64,000 bases of DNA from Bifidobacterium simiarum (GCF_002802905.1 NZ_PEBK01000004.1:131209-195208); one strand, 5' to 3'. Shown: positions 50,861-59,465, numbered from the stretch's first letter. Notes: generated by a model from the letters alone, not told the origin. Translations and numbers: made by a program.

Positions 50861-51730
50861 TCACATGCCGGTGCCGGCGTGGGCGCGGATCAGCGCCTCG
50901 GACAGATACTTGCCGGCGGCCATGACCAGCGGGGCGAAATGCTGGCCCGGCGTGGTGCCCATACGGTTGGTCGGTCCGGAGATCGAGATCGCGGCGATCA
51001 CCTGACCGGAGGCGTTGCGGATCGGCGCGGACACCGAAGCCACGCCCGGCTCGCGCTCGTTCACCGACTCCGCCCAGCCGCGCTTGCGCACGGTGGTGAG
51101 CTTGGCCGCGGTGAACTTCGCACGACGAAGTCCCTGATGCATACGGTCCGGATCCTCCCAGGCGAGCAGAATCTGCGCGGCCGAACCGGCCTCCATCGAA
51201 AGGATCGCACCCACGGGGATCGAATCGCGCAGACCGCTGGACCGCTCCACGGCGGCGATGCACACGCGCTGATCGCCCTGACGACGGTAGATCTGCGCCG
51301 ATTCGCCGGTGCGGTCGAGCAGGGTCTGCAGAATCGGGCCGCAGGCGGTGAGCAGACGGTCCTCGCCGGCCGCGGCGGCCAGTTCGCCGAACCGGGAGCC
51401 GAGCACGAACCGGCCGTGCTGATCACGGACGATGAACCGATGCTTCTCCAGCGCGATCGCCAGTCGATGCGCGGTCGGACGGGCCAGGCCGGTCTCGTTC
51501 ACCAGCTGCGCCAGCGTGGCCGGGCCGCTTTCCAAAGTGTCGAGGATCTTGGCGGTCTTGTCGAGCACGCCCACGCCGGAATGCACCTCTTTACGGCCTG
51601 TTCCGGTCTTTACCGCGGTGGCCTCCGGGGCGTTGTTGGAGGCGTTTTGTTGGTTTGTCAATACTTCAGTTCTTTCTTTTTCCGCCTGATGGCGTCCGAC
51701 CGTTGCAGTGACGCCATTTCTTATTGCCAT
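50861..51730 (-). CDS. IclR-family transcriptional regulator, LtbR-like
   Basis: The 289-aa protein has an N-terminal winged helix-turn-helix (about residues 50-110: VLDKTAKILDTLESGPATLAQLVNETGLARPTAHRLAIAL) and a C-terminal IclR ligand-binding domain (GESAQIYRRQGDQRVCIAAVERSSGLRD; GSAAQILLAW; ASVSAPIRNASGQVIAAISISGP). In Corynebacterium glutamicum an IclR-type regulator, LtbR, lies next to leuCD and represses leucine and tryptophan genes; the divergent leuC here matches that arrangement. CATAAT lies 7 nt before ATG 51730 and no Shine-Dalgarno is visible, so the message is probably leaderless. A TTG at 51661 is a possible alternative start. Confidence 0.9.
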   Translation of the reverse strand: MAIRNGVTATVGRHQAEKERTEVLTNQQNASNNAPEATAVKTGTGRKEVHSGVGVLDKTAKILDTLESGPATLAQLVNETGLARPTAHRLAIALEKHRFIVRDQHGRFVLGSRFGELAAAAGEDRLLTACGPILQTLLDRTGESAQIYRRQGDQRVCIAAVERSSGLRDSIPVGAILSMEAGSAAQILLAWEDPDRMHQGLRRAKFTAAKLTTVRKRGWAESVNEREPGVASVSAPIRNASGQVIAAISISGPTNRMGTTPGQHFAPLVMAAGKYLSEALIRAHAGTGM

Positions 51731-51737
51731 GATTGGG

Positions 51738-51766
51738 ATTATGCCATCTCATATTGTGAAATGCAA
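51738..51766 (-). promoter_or_regulatory. iclR promoter overlapped by a candidate operator
   Basis: On the minus strand TTGCAT (complement of 51761-51766) and CATAAT (complement of 51738-51743) are separated by 17 bp. The imperfect dyad TGCCATCTCA...TGAAATGCA (51742-51764) fills this promoter, as expected for autorepression. A regulator bound here could also control leuC, whose start lies about 160 bp away. Confidence 0.5.
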
Positions 51767-51921
51767 AAGTCTGGATTTTGGTCTAGGTCTCATACTCGTT
51801 GTGATTGAATTGTTCGCCGGAATATGCGGGAACAATGAAGGAAGCAACGAAGTCGCAATCAACGTTGATGAGTCGGCGTTGATCGCCTGAATAGACGGCA
51901 AAGTGCCCAGGAGGAAACACT

Positions 51922-53325
51922 ATGGGAACCACATTGGCCGAGAAGGTCTGGGCCGATCATATCGTCCGAAGGGGCGAGAACGGCGAGCCGGATCTGCTGT
52001 ACATCGACCTGATGCTGATGCATGAGGTCACCAGCCCGCAGGCGTTCGAAGGATTGCGTCTCGCCGGCCGCAAGCCGCGCCACGTCGATCAGCTGATCGC
52101 CACCGAAGACCACAACACCCCCACGGTCGACATCGACAAGCCCAACCCCGACGAGACGAGTGCCACCCAGCTGAGCACGCTGGAACGCAACTGCAAGGAG
52201 TTCGGCGTGCGTCTGCACCCGCTGGGCGACGCCGATCAGGGCATCGTGCACGCCTTCGCGCCGATCCTCGGCCTCACTCAGCCGGGCATGACCATCGTGT
52301 GCGGCGACTCCCACACCTCCACGCACGGCGCGTTCGGTGCGCTCGCCATCGGCATCGGCACCTCCGAGGTGGAGCATGTGATGGCCACGCAGTGCCTGAG
52401 CCTCAAGCCGTTCAAGACCATGGCCGTCAACGTCGAGGGCGAGCTGCCGAAGGGCGTGAGCGCCAAGGACATCATTCTGGCGATCATCGCGAAGATCGGC
52501 ACCGGCGGCGGTCAGGGCCATGTGATCGAATACCGCGGCGAGGCGATCCGCAAGCTGTCCATGGACGCCCGCATGACGATCTGCAACATGTCGATCGAGG
52601 CCGGTGCGCGTGCCGGCATGATCGCCCCCGACGAGGTGACCTTCGAATACCTCAAGGGCCGTCCGCACGCCCCCGAAGGCGAGATGTGGGACAAGGCCGT
52701 GGAGTACTGGAAGACCCTGAAGACCGATGACGACGCCGTGTTCGACACCGAGGTGACGCTCAACGCCGCCGACCTGCAGCCGTTCGTCACCTGGGGCACC
52801 AATCCCGGTCAGGGCCTGCCGATCACCGCGAACGTGCCGGTGCCGGAGGAGATCACCGACGAGACCAAGCGCAACGCCGCCAAGCGCGCGATCGACTACA
52901 TGGGCCTCAAGCCCGGCATGCCGATCAAGGACATCGCCGTGGACACCGTGTTCATCGGCTCCTGCACGAACGGACGCATCGAGGATCTGCGCACCGCGGC
53001 CGCGATCATGAAGGGCCATCACAAGGCCGATTCGATCCACCGCGTGCTGGTCGTGCCGGCTTCCTCGCGTGTGCGACTGGAGGCGGAGCGCGAAGGGCTC
53101 GACAAGATCTTCAAGGACTTCGGCGCCGAGTGGCGTAACGCCGGATGCTCGATGTGCCTGGGCATGAACCCCGACAAGATGGTGGCGCGCGAACGCTCCA
53201 TCTCCACCTCGAACCGCAATTTCGAGGGACGGCAGGGCAAGGGCTCTCGCACGCATCTCGCCTCGCCGGCCGTGGCCGCCGCCACCGCCATCCGCGGCAC
53301 GATCTCCAGCCCCGAGGACCTGTAG
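51922..53325 (+). CDS. leuC: 3-Isopropylmalate dehydratase large subunit
   Basis: The 467-aa subunit, with LeuD, converts 2-isopropylmalate to 3-isopropylmalate in leucine synthesis. It belongs to the aconitase family. The [4Fe-4S] ligands are Cys348 (FIGSCTNGR), Cys409 and Cys412 ([11 protein letters not shown]). Other family motifs include [32 protein letters not shown] and the substrate-binding arginines in [10 protein letters not shown] and [22 protein letters not shown] gives a strong Shine-Dalgarno. It is divergent from the LtbR-like regulator. leuD follows only after 374 bp of repeats. Confidence 0.97.
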   Translation: MGTTLAEKVWADHIVRRGENGEPDLLYIDLMLMHEVTSPQAFEGLRLAGRKPRHVDQLIATEDHNTPTVDIDKPNPDETSATQLSTLERNCKEFGVRLHPLGDADQGIVHAFAPILGLTQPGMTIVCGDSHTSTHGAFGALAIGIGTSEVEHVMATQCLSLKPFKTMAVNVEGELPKGVSAKDIILAIIAKIGTGGGQGHVIEYRGEAIRKLSMDARMTICNMSIEAGARAGMIAPDEVTFEYLKGRPHAPEGEMWDKAVEYWKTLKTDDDAVFDTEVTLNAADLQPFVTWGTNPGQGLPITANVPVPEEITDETKRNAAKRAIDYMGLKPGMPIKDIAVDTVFIGSCTNGRIEDLRTAAAIMKGHHKADSIHRVLVVPASSRVRLEAEREGLDKIFKDFGAEWRNAGCSMCLGMNPDKMVARERSISTSNRNFEGRQGKGSRTHLASPAVAAATAIRGTISSPEDL

Positions 53326-53699
53326 ATCGGTAGACCGTCGGCAATGCCAGTGCATCATTCGCGGATTGTCGTGCCTTCCCCTTGAGGGGAAGGTGGCCGA
53401 CTCCCGTCGGACGGATGAGGTGATGGCGATTACGCTACCTGACCCCTCGCTGCCCCTCATCAGTCAGCTGCAGGCCAACTGAATATGTATTTCGTGCTCC
53501 CGCCGGACGGACAGTCCAGTGGACTGTCCGTAGCAGTGCGCTCTGACGAGCGCACGTCGCACAAAATGCCGGGAGCTGGCAGCCGGAAGGCTGACTGAGG
53601 GTGGTCGGATCCGTAGGACCTCTTGACCACCTCCAGTCGGCTTCTCGCCGGCAGCCCCCGCCAGACGGAGCACATACTACGAACAAGGACTTAGCAATC
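53326..53699. repeat. Repeat array separating leuC and leuD
   Basis: A compact unit (CTTCCCCTTGAGGGGAAGGTGG, CCGACT-CCC-GTCGG, ATGAGGTGATGG) is at about 53378-53425. An insertion-bearing GGTGG unit (53493-53608) has ACGGACAGTCC/GGACTGTCCGT (53507-53531) and GTGCGCTC/GAGCGCAC (53536-53555). Its inverted partner GACCACCTCCAGTCGGC is at 53624-53675. leuD's own AAGGAC lies just before its ATG. Confidence 0.7.
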
Positions 53700-54386
53700 A
53701 TGGAAAAACTTACTGTCGTCACCGGCGTCGGCGTGCCGCTTCGCCGTTCGAACGTGGATACCGATCAGATCATCCCTGCCGTGTTTCTGAAGCGCGTGAC
53801 CAAGACCGGCTTCGAGGACGCGCTGTTCTACGCATGGCGTCGTGATCCCGAATTCGTGCTCAACCAGACCCCGTACCGCAACGGCAAGGTGCTGGTGGCC
53901 GGCCCGGACTTCGGCATCGGCTCCTCCCGCGAGCACGCGGTGTGGGCGCTGCGCGACTACGGTTTCCGCGTGGTGATCGCACCGCGCTTCGCCGACATCT
54001 TCTACGGCAACACCGCCAAGAACGGCGTGCTGGCCGCGATCATGCCGATGGAGTCGATCGAGCTGCTGTGGAAGCTGCTGGGGGAGGAGCCCGGCCGCGA
54101 GATGACCGTGGATCTGGGCGAGCGCACGGTGACTTGCGGCGACGTGACCCTGCCGTTCGAGGTGAACGACTACACCCGCTGGCGTCTGATGAACGGCTAC
54201 GACGACATCGATCTGACGCTGCACCATGAGGACGATATCGCCGCCTACGAGAAGATGCGCGCCGAGAAGTTCCCGTTCAAGCCGAAGACCATCCCCGCCA
54301 AGCACCTGCCCGAGGAGCCCATCGCCTCCGCCCGCGAGAATACGTATGACTGGACGGGCCCGTTGGCCGATCGAGGCATCATCTAG
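53700..54386 (+). CDS. leuD: 3-Isopropylmalate dehydratase small subunit
   Basis: The 228-aa swivelling-domain subunit pairs with LeuC. It begins [30 protein letters not shown] and has the conserved [38 protein letters not shown] start at ATG 53700; the longer frame reads through repeat sequence. Length is somewhat over E. coli LeuD (201 aa), as in other actinobacteria. The last codons and stop codon are part of the family A element at 54354-54508. Confidence 0.96.
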   Translation: MEKLTVVTGVGVPLRRSNVDTDQIIPAVFLKRVTKTGFEDALFYAWRRDPEFVLNQTPYRNGKVLVAGPDFGIGSSREHAVWALRDYGFRVVIAPRFADIFYGNTAKNGVLAAIMPMESIELLWKLLGEEPGREMTVDLGERTVTCGDVTLPFEVNDYTRWRLMNGYDDIDLTLHHEDDIAAYEKMRAEKFPFKPKTIPAKHLPEEPIASARENTYDWTGPLADRGII

Positions 54387-54508
54387 CCTCGATCGGGCAG
54401 TGTGACAGTCCGGTGGACTGTCACACAGGGCCCGTGCGGAGTCCCGCTCCACAGCGGGGCTCCGCCAGCAATCCGCGGCCTGCCTTGCGCAGGCCGTCCA
54501 TAATTACC
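54354..54508 (+). other. Structured 3'-end element, family A copy 3 (overlaps leuD stop)
   Basis: P1 is ACGGGCCC (54354-54361) with GGGCCCGT (54428-54435). Inside are two hairpins: CCGATCGAGGC (54367-54377) with GCCTCGATCGG (54386-54396), which encloses the stop codon, and GTGTGACAGTCC (54400-54411) with GGACTGTCACAC (54415-54426). P3 is GGAGTCCCGCT (54438-54448) with AGCGGGGCTCC (54453-54463). P4 is CGGCCTGC (54476-54483) with GCAGGCCG (54489-54496). The linker GCCAGCAA and the exit sequence TCCATAATTACC match copies 1 and 2, while the stems differ. Confidence 0.7.
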
Positions 54509-54509
54509 G

Positions 54510-54722
54510 GCCCGGGCCCGTTGGCCGATCTGTGATCTCTGTCTTTTACCGGTCCGGGCCCGTTGGCTGATCCTTAATTTCTTGCCGGCTTAAGTTTTTT
54601 GGCTTCCCCCGTTGGGGGAAGCTGTCGGCGTGAGCCGACTGATGAGGGGTCCTGTGGATGCTTCGCCTCACGCCCTCATCAGTCAGCCTTCGGCTGCCAG
54701 CTTCCCCCGCCGGGGGAAGCCC
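54510..54722. repeat. Repeats of the leuD 3' end and a head-to-head family B pair
   Basis: GGGCCCGTTGG-CCGATC, the sequence at the leuD 3' end (54356-54372), recurs at about 54514-54530 and, as GGGCCCGTTGG-CTGATC, at 54557-54573. Then CTTCCCCCGTTGGGGGAAG, GTCGGC-GTGA-GCCGAC and TGATGAGGG (54601-54648) face CCCTCATCAGTC, AGCC-TTC-GGCT and CAGCTTCCCCCGCCGGGGG (54672-54718). Confidence 0.6.
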
Positions 54723-54772
54723 ATCTTCGGCCGCAGGCCGGCGTAAGTCGGTCGGATGAGGTGCCGGGCGAA

Positions 54773-54968
54773 GCTATCTCCATTCTGCGGGCGGATTTCG
54801 GGGTCCTGCAACCATCTATCTCTATTCTGCGGGCACTTTTTCGTCGGATCCCGTAGTATCACCCTTGCAATTTCAACGTCGGTATCTCGCCTATCGCGCG
54901 ATATCGACCCGCAGAATGCAGATAGGTGTCGGGAGAGGTCCCAAATCTGCCCTCAGAACGCAGATAGG
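54773..54968. repeat. Inverted doublet element (family D) upstream of the DHODH-like gene
   Basis: GCTATCTCCATTCTGCGGG (54773-54791) and CTATCTCTATTCTGCGGG (54816-54833) are followed by CCCGCAGAATGCAGATAGG (54908-54926) and CCCTCAGAACGCAGATAGG (54950-54968). The layout is that of 4746-4953, with G-C replacing A-T at several paired positions (CTGAGGG to CTGCGGG with CCCGCAG opposite). It ends 113 nt before the start codon. Confidence 0.7.
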
Positions 54969-55081
54969 TGCCGATCGGCGTCGAATGGCGCCGAACGCCG
55001 CCGCGCCGATCGCGGAACGATACGCCGTACAATCGGAAGCATCGCAGAAACCGTCGTATCGACCATCAATCGGGAGCAATC

Positions 55082-56245
55082 ATGAGCGAGAACACCATGC
55101 CGTTCTATGACGTTGACCGCACCTACGAAGACAACTACCGTTTCGGCCCGTTCGGCGCGTTCGCCGAAGTGCTGGGCGGGGACGCCAAGGACGGTGTCTC
55201 CGACGATCAGGTGGCCCGCGCCATCGCTTCGGAGGCCGCTGCCTCCGCCGATTCCGCGTCCGCTCCCGCCGAATCCTTCTTCGGCGTGCCCATCGACCTG
55301 CCGTTCGGCATTCCCGCCGGTCCGCTGCTCAACGAGCGGTTCACCACCGCCGCGTTCCATATGGGCTTCGATCTGGCCGTGTACAAGACCGTGCGCTCGC
55401 GCGCATGGGGCTGCAACCCGTTCCCGAACGTGCTCGCCGTGCACCCGCAGTCGGCCGACGGCATCCTGACCCCCGGCAGTGACGAATGCGATGGGGGAGT
55501 GCTCGCCGACCACCGCTTCGACACCCCGATCTCCATCTCCAACTCGTTCGGCGTGCCCTCGCAGGACCCGGACGTGTGGCAGCCCGACATGCAGAAGGCC
55601 ATGTCCCGCGCCGGCGCCGGCCAGCTGCTGGTGCCGAGCTTCCAAGGATCGCGCGTCGACGGCATGACCTCCGCCGAATACGTGGCCGACCACGTCACCA
55701 CCGCCCATCTGGTGCTGGAAACCGGGGCCAAGGTGATGGAGATGAACACCAGCTGCCCGAACGAAGGCCACAACCGTCTGCTGTGCCACGCGCCCGATCA
55801 GGTGAGCCTGATCACCGAAGCGGTGAAAAACGAGATCGGCGACGTGCCGCTGATCATCAAGCTCGCGTATCTGCCGAGCGACGAAGACCTCGAATACATG
55901 GTGAAGGTGACCACCGGCCGCGGTCTGGTGCAGGGATTCTCCACGATCAACACGATCTCGGCGCGACTCGTGGACGCCAAGGGCGAGCAGGCCCTGCCGG
56001 GCGCCGGACGCGACCGCAGCGGCGTGTGCGGCGCGGCGATCAAGCCTTCCGGCCTCGACATGGTCCGCCGTCTCGCAGCCTTGCGCGAACGACTGGGCCT
56101 TGAGTTCGGCATCGTCGGCGTGGGCGGCGTCACCGAACCGGCCGACTACTTCGAATACCGGTCCGCCGGAGCCGACGCCGTGATGAGCGCCACCGGCGCC
56201 ATGTGGAATCCCGATCTCGCCTGCCGCATCAAGCAGTCGCGCTGA
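55082..56245 (+). CDS. Dihydroorotate dehydrogenase-like flavoprotein
   Basis: The 387-aa protein starts MSENTMPFYDVDRTYEDNY, with CGGGAG 6 nt before the ATG. It has the FMN-binding TIM barrel of the DHODH/dihydropyrimidine dehydrogenase family: IPAGPLLNERF, YKTVRSRAWGCNPFPN, MEMNTSCPNEG, PLIIKLAYLPSDEDL, and phosphate-binding IVGVGGVTEPADYFEYRSAGADAVMSATGAMW. No pyrK or other pyr gene is adjacent, so it may be a stand-alone paralogue rather than the biosynthetic PyrD. It has 40-60 extra N-terminal residues compared with class 1 enzymes. Substrate and electron acceptor are uncertain. Confidence 0.82.
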   Translation: MSENTMPFYDVDRTYEDNYRFGPFGAFAEVLGGDAKDGVSDDQVARAIASEAAASADSASAPAESFFGVPIDLPFGIPAGPLLNERFTTAAFHMGFDLAVYKTVRSRAWGCNPFPNVLAVHPQSADGILTPGSDECDGGVLADHRFDTPISISNSFGVPSQDPDVWQPDMQKAMSRAGAGQLLVPSFQGSRVDGMTSAEYVADHVTTAHLVLETGAKVMEMNTSCPNEGHNRLLCHAPDQVSLITEAVKNEIGDVPLIIKLAYLPSDEDLEYMVKVTTGRGLVQGFSTINTISARLVDAKGEQALPGAGRDRSGVCGAAIKPSGLDMVRRLAALRERLGLEFGIVGVGGVTEPADYFEYRSAGADAVMSATGAMWNPDLACRIKQSR

Positions 56246-56502
56246 TCGGCAATCCTGATCGGCAACCTTGATCGCAATTGCTGATCGGCAATTTTGTCGT
56301 CTCGGCTGGTCCGCGAATATTCCCGGGTTAGCCGAGAGTGATTTCACTGAGTCACCACACCGAATATGGCAAACTTATAGATAGTTTTTTCGCGCCGTCA
56401 TGCCGCCGCCGTAGGGTGAAGAGCGCCCCGGGCGGAAACGTCTGCGGCGAAGAGCGTGAAGACAGATCGAAACAGACCGAATGACATCGAAGGAGCGGGT
56501 TC
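56246..56502. repeat. Short GATCGGCAA repeats and murA upstream region
   Basis: TGATCGGCAA occurs three times, and once as TGATCGCAAT, at 56242-56292. The remainder is AT-rich near 56370 (CTTATAGATAGTTTTTTCGC) and may contain the murA promoter. No gene is seen. Confidence 0.4.
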
Positions 56503-57825
56503 GTGAATTCCGAGAATGACGTGTTGCGCGTGGTCGGCGGCAAGCCGCTGAACGGCCAGATCAAGGTGCGTGGCGCCAAGAACTTCGTCAGCAAGGCGAT
56601 GGTGGCGGCTCTGCTCGCACCGGGCACCTCCGTGCTGAAGAACGTACCCGAAATTCGTGACGTGCACGTGGTCTCCGACCTGCTGCGCCTGCACGGCGTG
56701 GACGTGGATGTCAACGGCGAGAAGGGCATCGTGACCATCGACGCCACGCATGTGCAGCTCGCCGACGTGGCCGACGTCGACACCCTCTCCGGCTCCTCCC
56801 GCATCCCGATCCTGTTCTCCGGCCCGCTTCTGCACCGCCTCGGCGAAGCGTTCATCCCCGCCCTCGGCGGATGCAACATCGGCGGCCGTCCGATCGACTT
56901 CCACCTCGAAACCCTGCGCAAGCTCGGCGCCAACGTCGACAAGGAACACAAGGACGGCATCCACATCACCGCCCCCGACGGCCTGCACGGCGCCAAGATC
57001 CACCTGCCCTACCCGTCCGTCGGTGCCACCGAGCAGACCCTGCTCGCCGCCGTGCTCGCCGAAGGCAAGACCGAGCTCTCCGGCGCCGCCATCGAGCCCG
57101 AGATCATGGACCTCGTCTCCGTCCTGCAGAAGATGGGCGCCATCATCTCCGTCGACGTCGACCGCACCTTCCGCATCGAAGGCGTCAAGCAGCTCAAGGG
57201 CTACACCCACACGTCGCTCACCGACCGCATCGAAGCCGCCTCCTGGGCCTCCGCGGCCCTCGCCACCCACGGCGACATCTTCGTCAAGGGCGCCACCCAG
57301 CCCGAAATGATGACCTTCCTCAACGTGTTCCGCAAGATCGGCGGCGAATTCGACGTCACCGACAAGGGCATCCGCTTCTGGCATCCGGGCGGCGACCTCA
57401 AGCCTGTCGCCATCGAAACCGACGTGCACCCCGGCTTCATGACCGACTGGCAGCAGCCCCTCGTCGTTGCCCTCACCCAGGCCAAGGGCCTCTCCATCGT
57501 CCACGAAACCGTCTACGAGAACCGCTTCGGCTTCACCAAGCCCCTCGTCCAGATGGGCGCCACCATCCAGCTCTACCGCGAATGCCTCGGCTCCCTGCCC
57601 TGCCGCTTCCAGCAGCGCAACTACAAGCACTCCGCCGTCATCTTCGGCCCCACCCCCCTCACCGGCCGTGACATCGACGTTCCCGACCTCCGCGGCGGCT
57701 TCTCGCACTTGATCGCCGCCCTCGCAGCCAAGGGACCGTCCACCGTCCGCGGCATCTCCCTCATCGACCGCGGATACGCGGACTTTCGGGGGAAGTTGGC
57801 CGCCCTCGGCGCCGCCTTCGAGTAA
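56503..57825 (+). CDS. murA: UDP-N-acetylglucosamine 1-carboxyvinyltransferase
   Basis: The 440-aa enzyme adds enolpyruvate from PEP to UDP-GlcNAc, the first committed step of peptidoglycan synthesis. The catalytic loop ALGGCNIGGRPIDFH carries Cys124, the fosfomycin-reactive position. Other family features are the N-terminal GGKPLNGQIKVRGAKNFVSKAMVAALL and the C-terminal DLRGGFSHLIAALAAKG. The start is GTG with AAGGAG upstream. The stop codon lies at the 5' arm of the family C hairpin (57824-57928). Confidence 0.96.
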   Translation: MNSENDVLRVVGGKPLNGQIKVRGAKNFVSKAMVAALLAPGTSVLKNVPEIRDVHVVSDLLRLHGVDVDVNGEKGIVTIDATHVQLADVADVDTLSGSSRIPILFSGPLLHRLGEAFIPALGGCNIGGRPIDFHLETLRKLGANVDKEHKDGIHITAPDGLHGAKIHLPYPSVGATEQTLLAAVLAEGKTELSGAAIEPEIMDLVSVLQKMGAIISVDVDRTFRIEGVKQLKGYTHTSLTDRIEAASWASAALATHGDIFVKGATQPEMMTFLNVFRKIGGEFDVTDKGIRFWHPGGDLKPVAIETDVHPGFMTDWQQPLVVALTQAKGLSIVHETVYENRFGFTKPLVQMGATIQLYRECLGSLPCRFQQRNYKHSAVIFGPTPLTGRDIDVPDLRGGFSHLIAALAAKGPSTVRGISLIDRGYADFRGKLAALGAAFE

Positions 57826-57928
57826 AAACTGGTGAGATGGAGCGTCTTCTGCGTTGCACAGGAGTCGACGTACCCTCGTACGCCTTCCTCCTGTGCGCAT
57901 TGAAGCCGCACGCATCTCACCAGTTTTT
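57824..57928 (+). other. Stop-codon-overlapping hairpin, family C copy 2
   Basis: Outer arms AAAAACTGGTGAGATG (57824-57839) and CATCTCACCAGTTTTT (57913-57928) pair perfectly over 16 bp. P2 is GCACAGGAG (57856-57864) with CTCCTGTGC (57888-57896), also perfect. P3 is CGTAC-CCTC-GTACG (57869-57882). The 5' arm begins inside the murA TAA. The 3' arm ends in TTTTT, so the hairpin may also terminate murA transcription. Confidence 0.78.
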
Positions 57929-57929
57929 G

Positions 57930-58020
57930 TAGCTGAAGTGTTCTCGGCGTTGCTCCTCGGTTGACGTACCTTCGTACGCCTTCCCTCGGTGCGCCTTGAG
58001 ACCGCACACGTCCTCCGATT
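57930..58020 (+). repeat. Degenerate family C copy 3
   Basis: The conserved core is present (CGGCGTTGC, TGACGTACCTTCGTACGCC, GCGCCTTGAGACCGCAC) directly after copy 2. The P2 strands (TCCTCGG and CCCTCGG) are no longer complementary and no outer partner is seen. P3 (CGTAC-CTTC-GTACG) is intact. It does not follow a gene, so pairing may have decayed. Confidence 0.55.
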
Positions 58021-58067
58021 TTTTGGGAGGAGGGGACTTACGGGTGCAGCGTTCTCGGTAATGCGTT

Positions 58068-58175
58068 CTGGCCCCCGCTGGCGGGGGCTGTCGGCGAAAG
58101 CCGACTGGGGGTGGTTGAATCCGCTCTTCACCAGACCACCCTCAGACTGCCTGCGGCAACCAGTTCCCGCTGGCG
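58068..58175. repeat. Inverted pair of GGTGG-tail family B units
   Basis: The left unit is GCCCCCGCTGGCGGGGGC, GTCGGC-GAAA-GCCGAC and TGGGGGTGGTT. The right unit is ACCACCCTCAGAC, TGCC-TGC-GGCA and CCAGTTCCCGCTGGCGGG. It precedes the acyltransferase promoter. Confidence 0.6.
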
Positions 58176-58252
58176 GGGCGGAGTATGGTGCGACGCGTGG
58201 CGTCGGAATCCGGTGGGAACGGTACCGTGTCCCAAAGTCGCACCCGGTGCGG

Positions 58253-58265
58253 CACAATGGGGAGC
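58253..58265 (+). promoter_or_regulatory. Putative leaderless -10 box of the acyltransferase gene
   Basis: CACAAT (58253-58258) ends 7 nt before ATG 58266. The same GGCACAAT context occurs at gltX. Confidence 0.4.
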
Positions 58266-59153
58266 ATGGTATCTCCCGGAAAACCCTCGCCGCGTTCCGC
58301 GGTCAAGCCCCTGAGCAACGAGCAGGTGGCCAAACTCTCCCGTCTGCATCACCTCGTCAATCCGATGCGCAACCATCCCACGGGACCGCGCAAGGACAAC
58401 ATCGCCGAAATCAACGCGCAGAACCCCAAGGCTACGCAGCGACTCCTCGACGCCTGCGCCGCGGTCGTCCGCTCCCGCTGCAAGGTCAAGGCGTGGGGAC
58501 TCGAACGCGTGCCGGAAGACGGCGTCTTCATTACCGCGTGCACGCACGTCACCCTGTTCGACGTGTTCATCCCCATGGCATCGCTGTTCTATCAGGGCCG
58601 TCGCCCGCGCTACATGGCCAAGGCGGAGATGGCGAGCTGGCCGATCATCGGCAAATGGTTCCAGCTCGTCGGCATGCAGCCCGTCCCCCGACGCAAGGGC
58701 GAGGCGCTCGCCATCGAAAACGAATCCATCCGCATCCTCACCTCCGGCCGACCCCTCACCATCTGGCCGGAAGGCACCCTGACCCGCGACCCCAAGAAAT
58801 GGCCGATGAGCCTCAAGCCCGGCATGGCCTACATCGCGCTGGAAACCTGCAAGAAGCTCGGCCGGCAGGTGCCGATCTACCCGGCGGCGACCTGGGGTGC
58901 GGCGAGCATCAACCACTGGTGGCCGTGGCCGCGCAAGAACGTCGTCATGGGATTCGGCGAAGCCGTCGACTACGCCGACCTGATCGAAGACATGGACTCC
59001 TGGGAGGGCGAGCCGCCTAAGGCCGCCGTCCATGAGCTCACTCGCCGCGTACGCGAGTCGCTGGAAGCCATCGAAGCCGAGATCCGCGGCGAACAGCCTC
59101 CGGCCGAAGGCTACTGGGACTACCGCAGCATGAAGCGCGTGCCCCGCGACTGA
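58266..59153 (+). CDS. 1-Acyl-sn-glycerol-3-phosphate acyltransferase family protein
   Basis: The 295-aa product is a PlsC-type acyltransferase. The catalytic H-x4-D motif is HVTLFD, and the EGT motif of block III is WPEGTLTRDPKKWP. YMAKAEMASWPIIGKWFQLVGMQPVPR covers block II. Such enzymes acylate lysophosphatidate or related acceptors at the membrane. The protein lacks an obvious N-terminal helix. ATG 58266 is preferred for its leaderless -10 spacing, but ATG 58257 (MGSM) is possible. Confidence 0.86.
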   Translation: MVSPGKPSPRSAVKPLSNEQVAKLSRLHHLVNPMRNHPTGPRKDNIAEINAQNPKATQRLLDACAAVVRSRCKVKAWGLERVPEDGVFITACTHVTLFDVFIPMASLFYQGRRPRYMAKAEMASWPIIGKWFQLVGMQPVPRRKGEALAIENESIRILTSGRPLTIWPEGTLTRDPKKWPMSLKPGMAYIALETCKKLGRQVPIYPAATWGAASINHWWPWPRKNVVMGFGEAVDYADLIEDMDSWEGEPPKAAVHELTRRVRESLEAIEAEIRGEQPPAEGYWDYRSMKRVPRD

Positions 59154-59465
59154 TCGCACTGTCTACCCCGCGACTGATCGAGCCTAATCGATCGCGCTTG
59201 TGCCTTGCCGCATGACATCTTCACATGGGCCGGGCGTCTCGCGTGAGGTGCCCGGAACAACGCTGAAATCGCAACGATGTTGGTTGCTGATCACGCGATC
59301 CGGGCGTCCCGCGTGAGGCGATCCGGCCCGGGTGGCGCCCCTAAGACGCCCTTAAGTCAAGGCCTGGGATGACAATGTCTCTGTTTGCCTGCTGGCATAG
59401 TGCCCGCCGGCACATTGCCTGTCTGGCACATTGAGAGAGAACAAACGGAATCCCAAGGACCTATC
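59154..59465. repeat. Gap with CCCGCGTGAGG-type repeats
   Basis: Two related palindromic units, GGGCCGGGCGTCTCGCGTGAGG (about 59228) and CGATCCGGGCGTCCCGCGTGAGG (about 59286), resemble those after rplI (20927-21030). Nearer the glycerol facilitator gene GTGCCCGCCGGCAC (59400-59413) is a perfect dyad. AAGGAC precedes the GTG start. No gene is seen. Confidence 0.45.
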
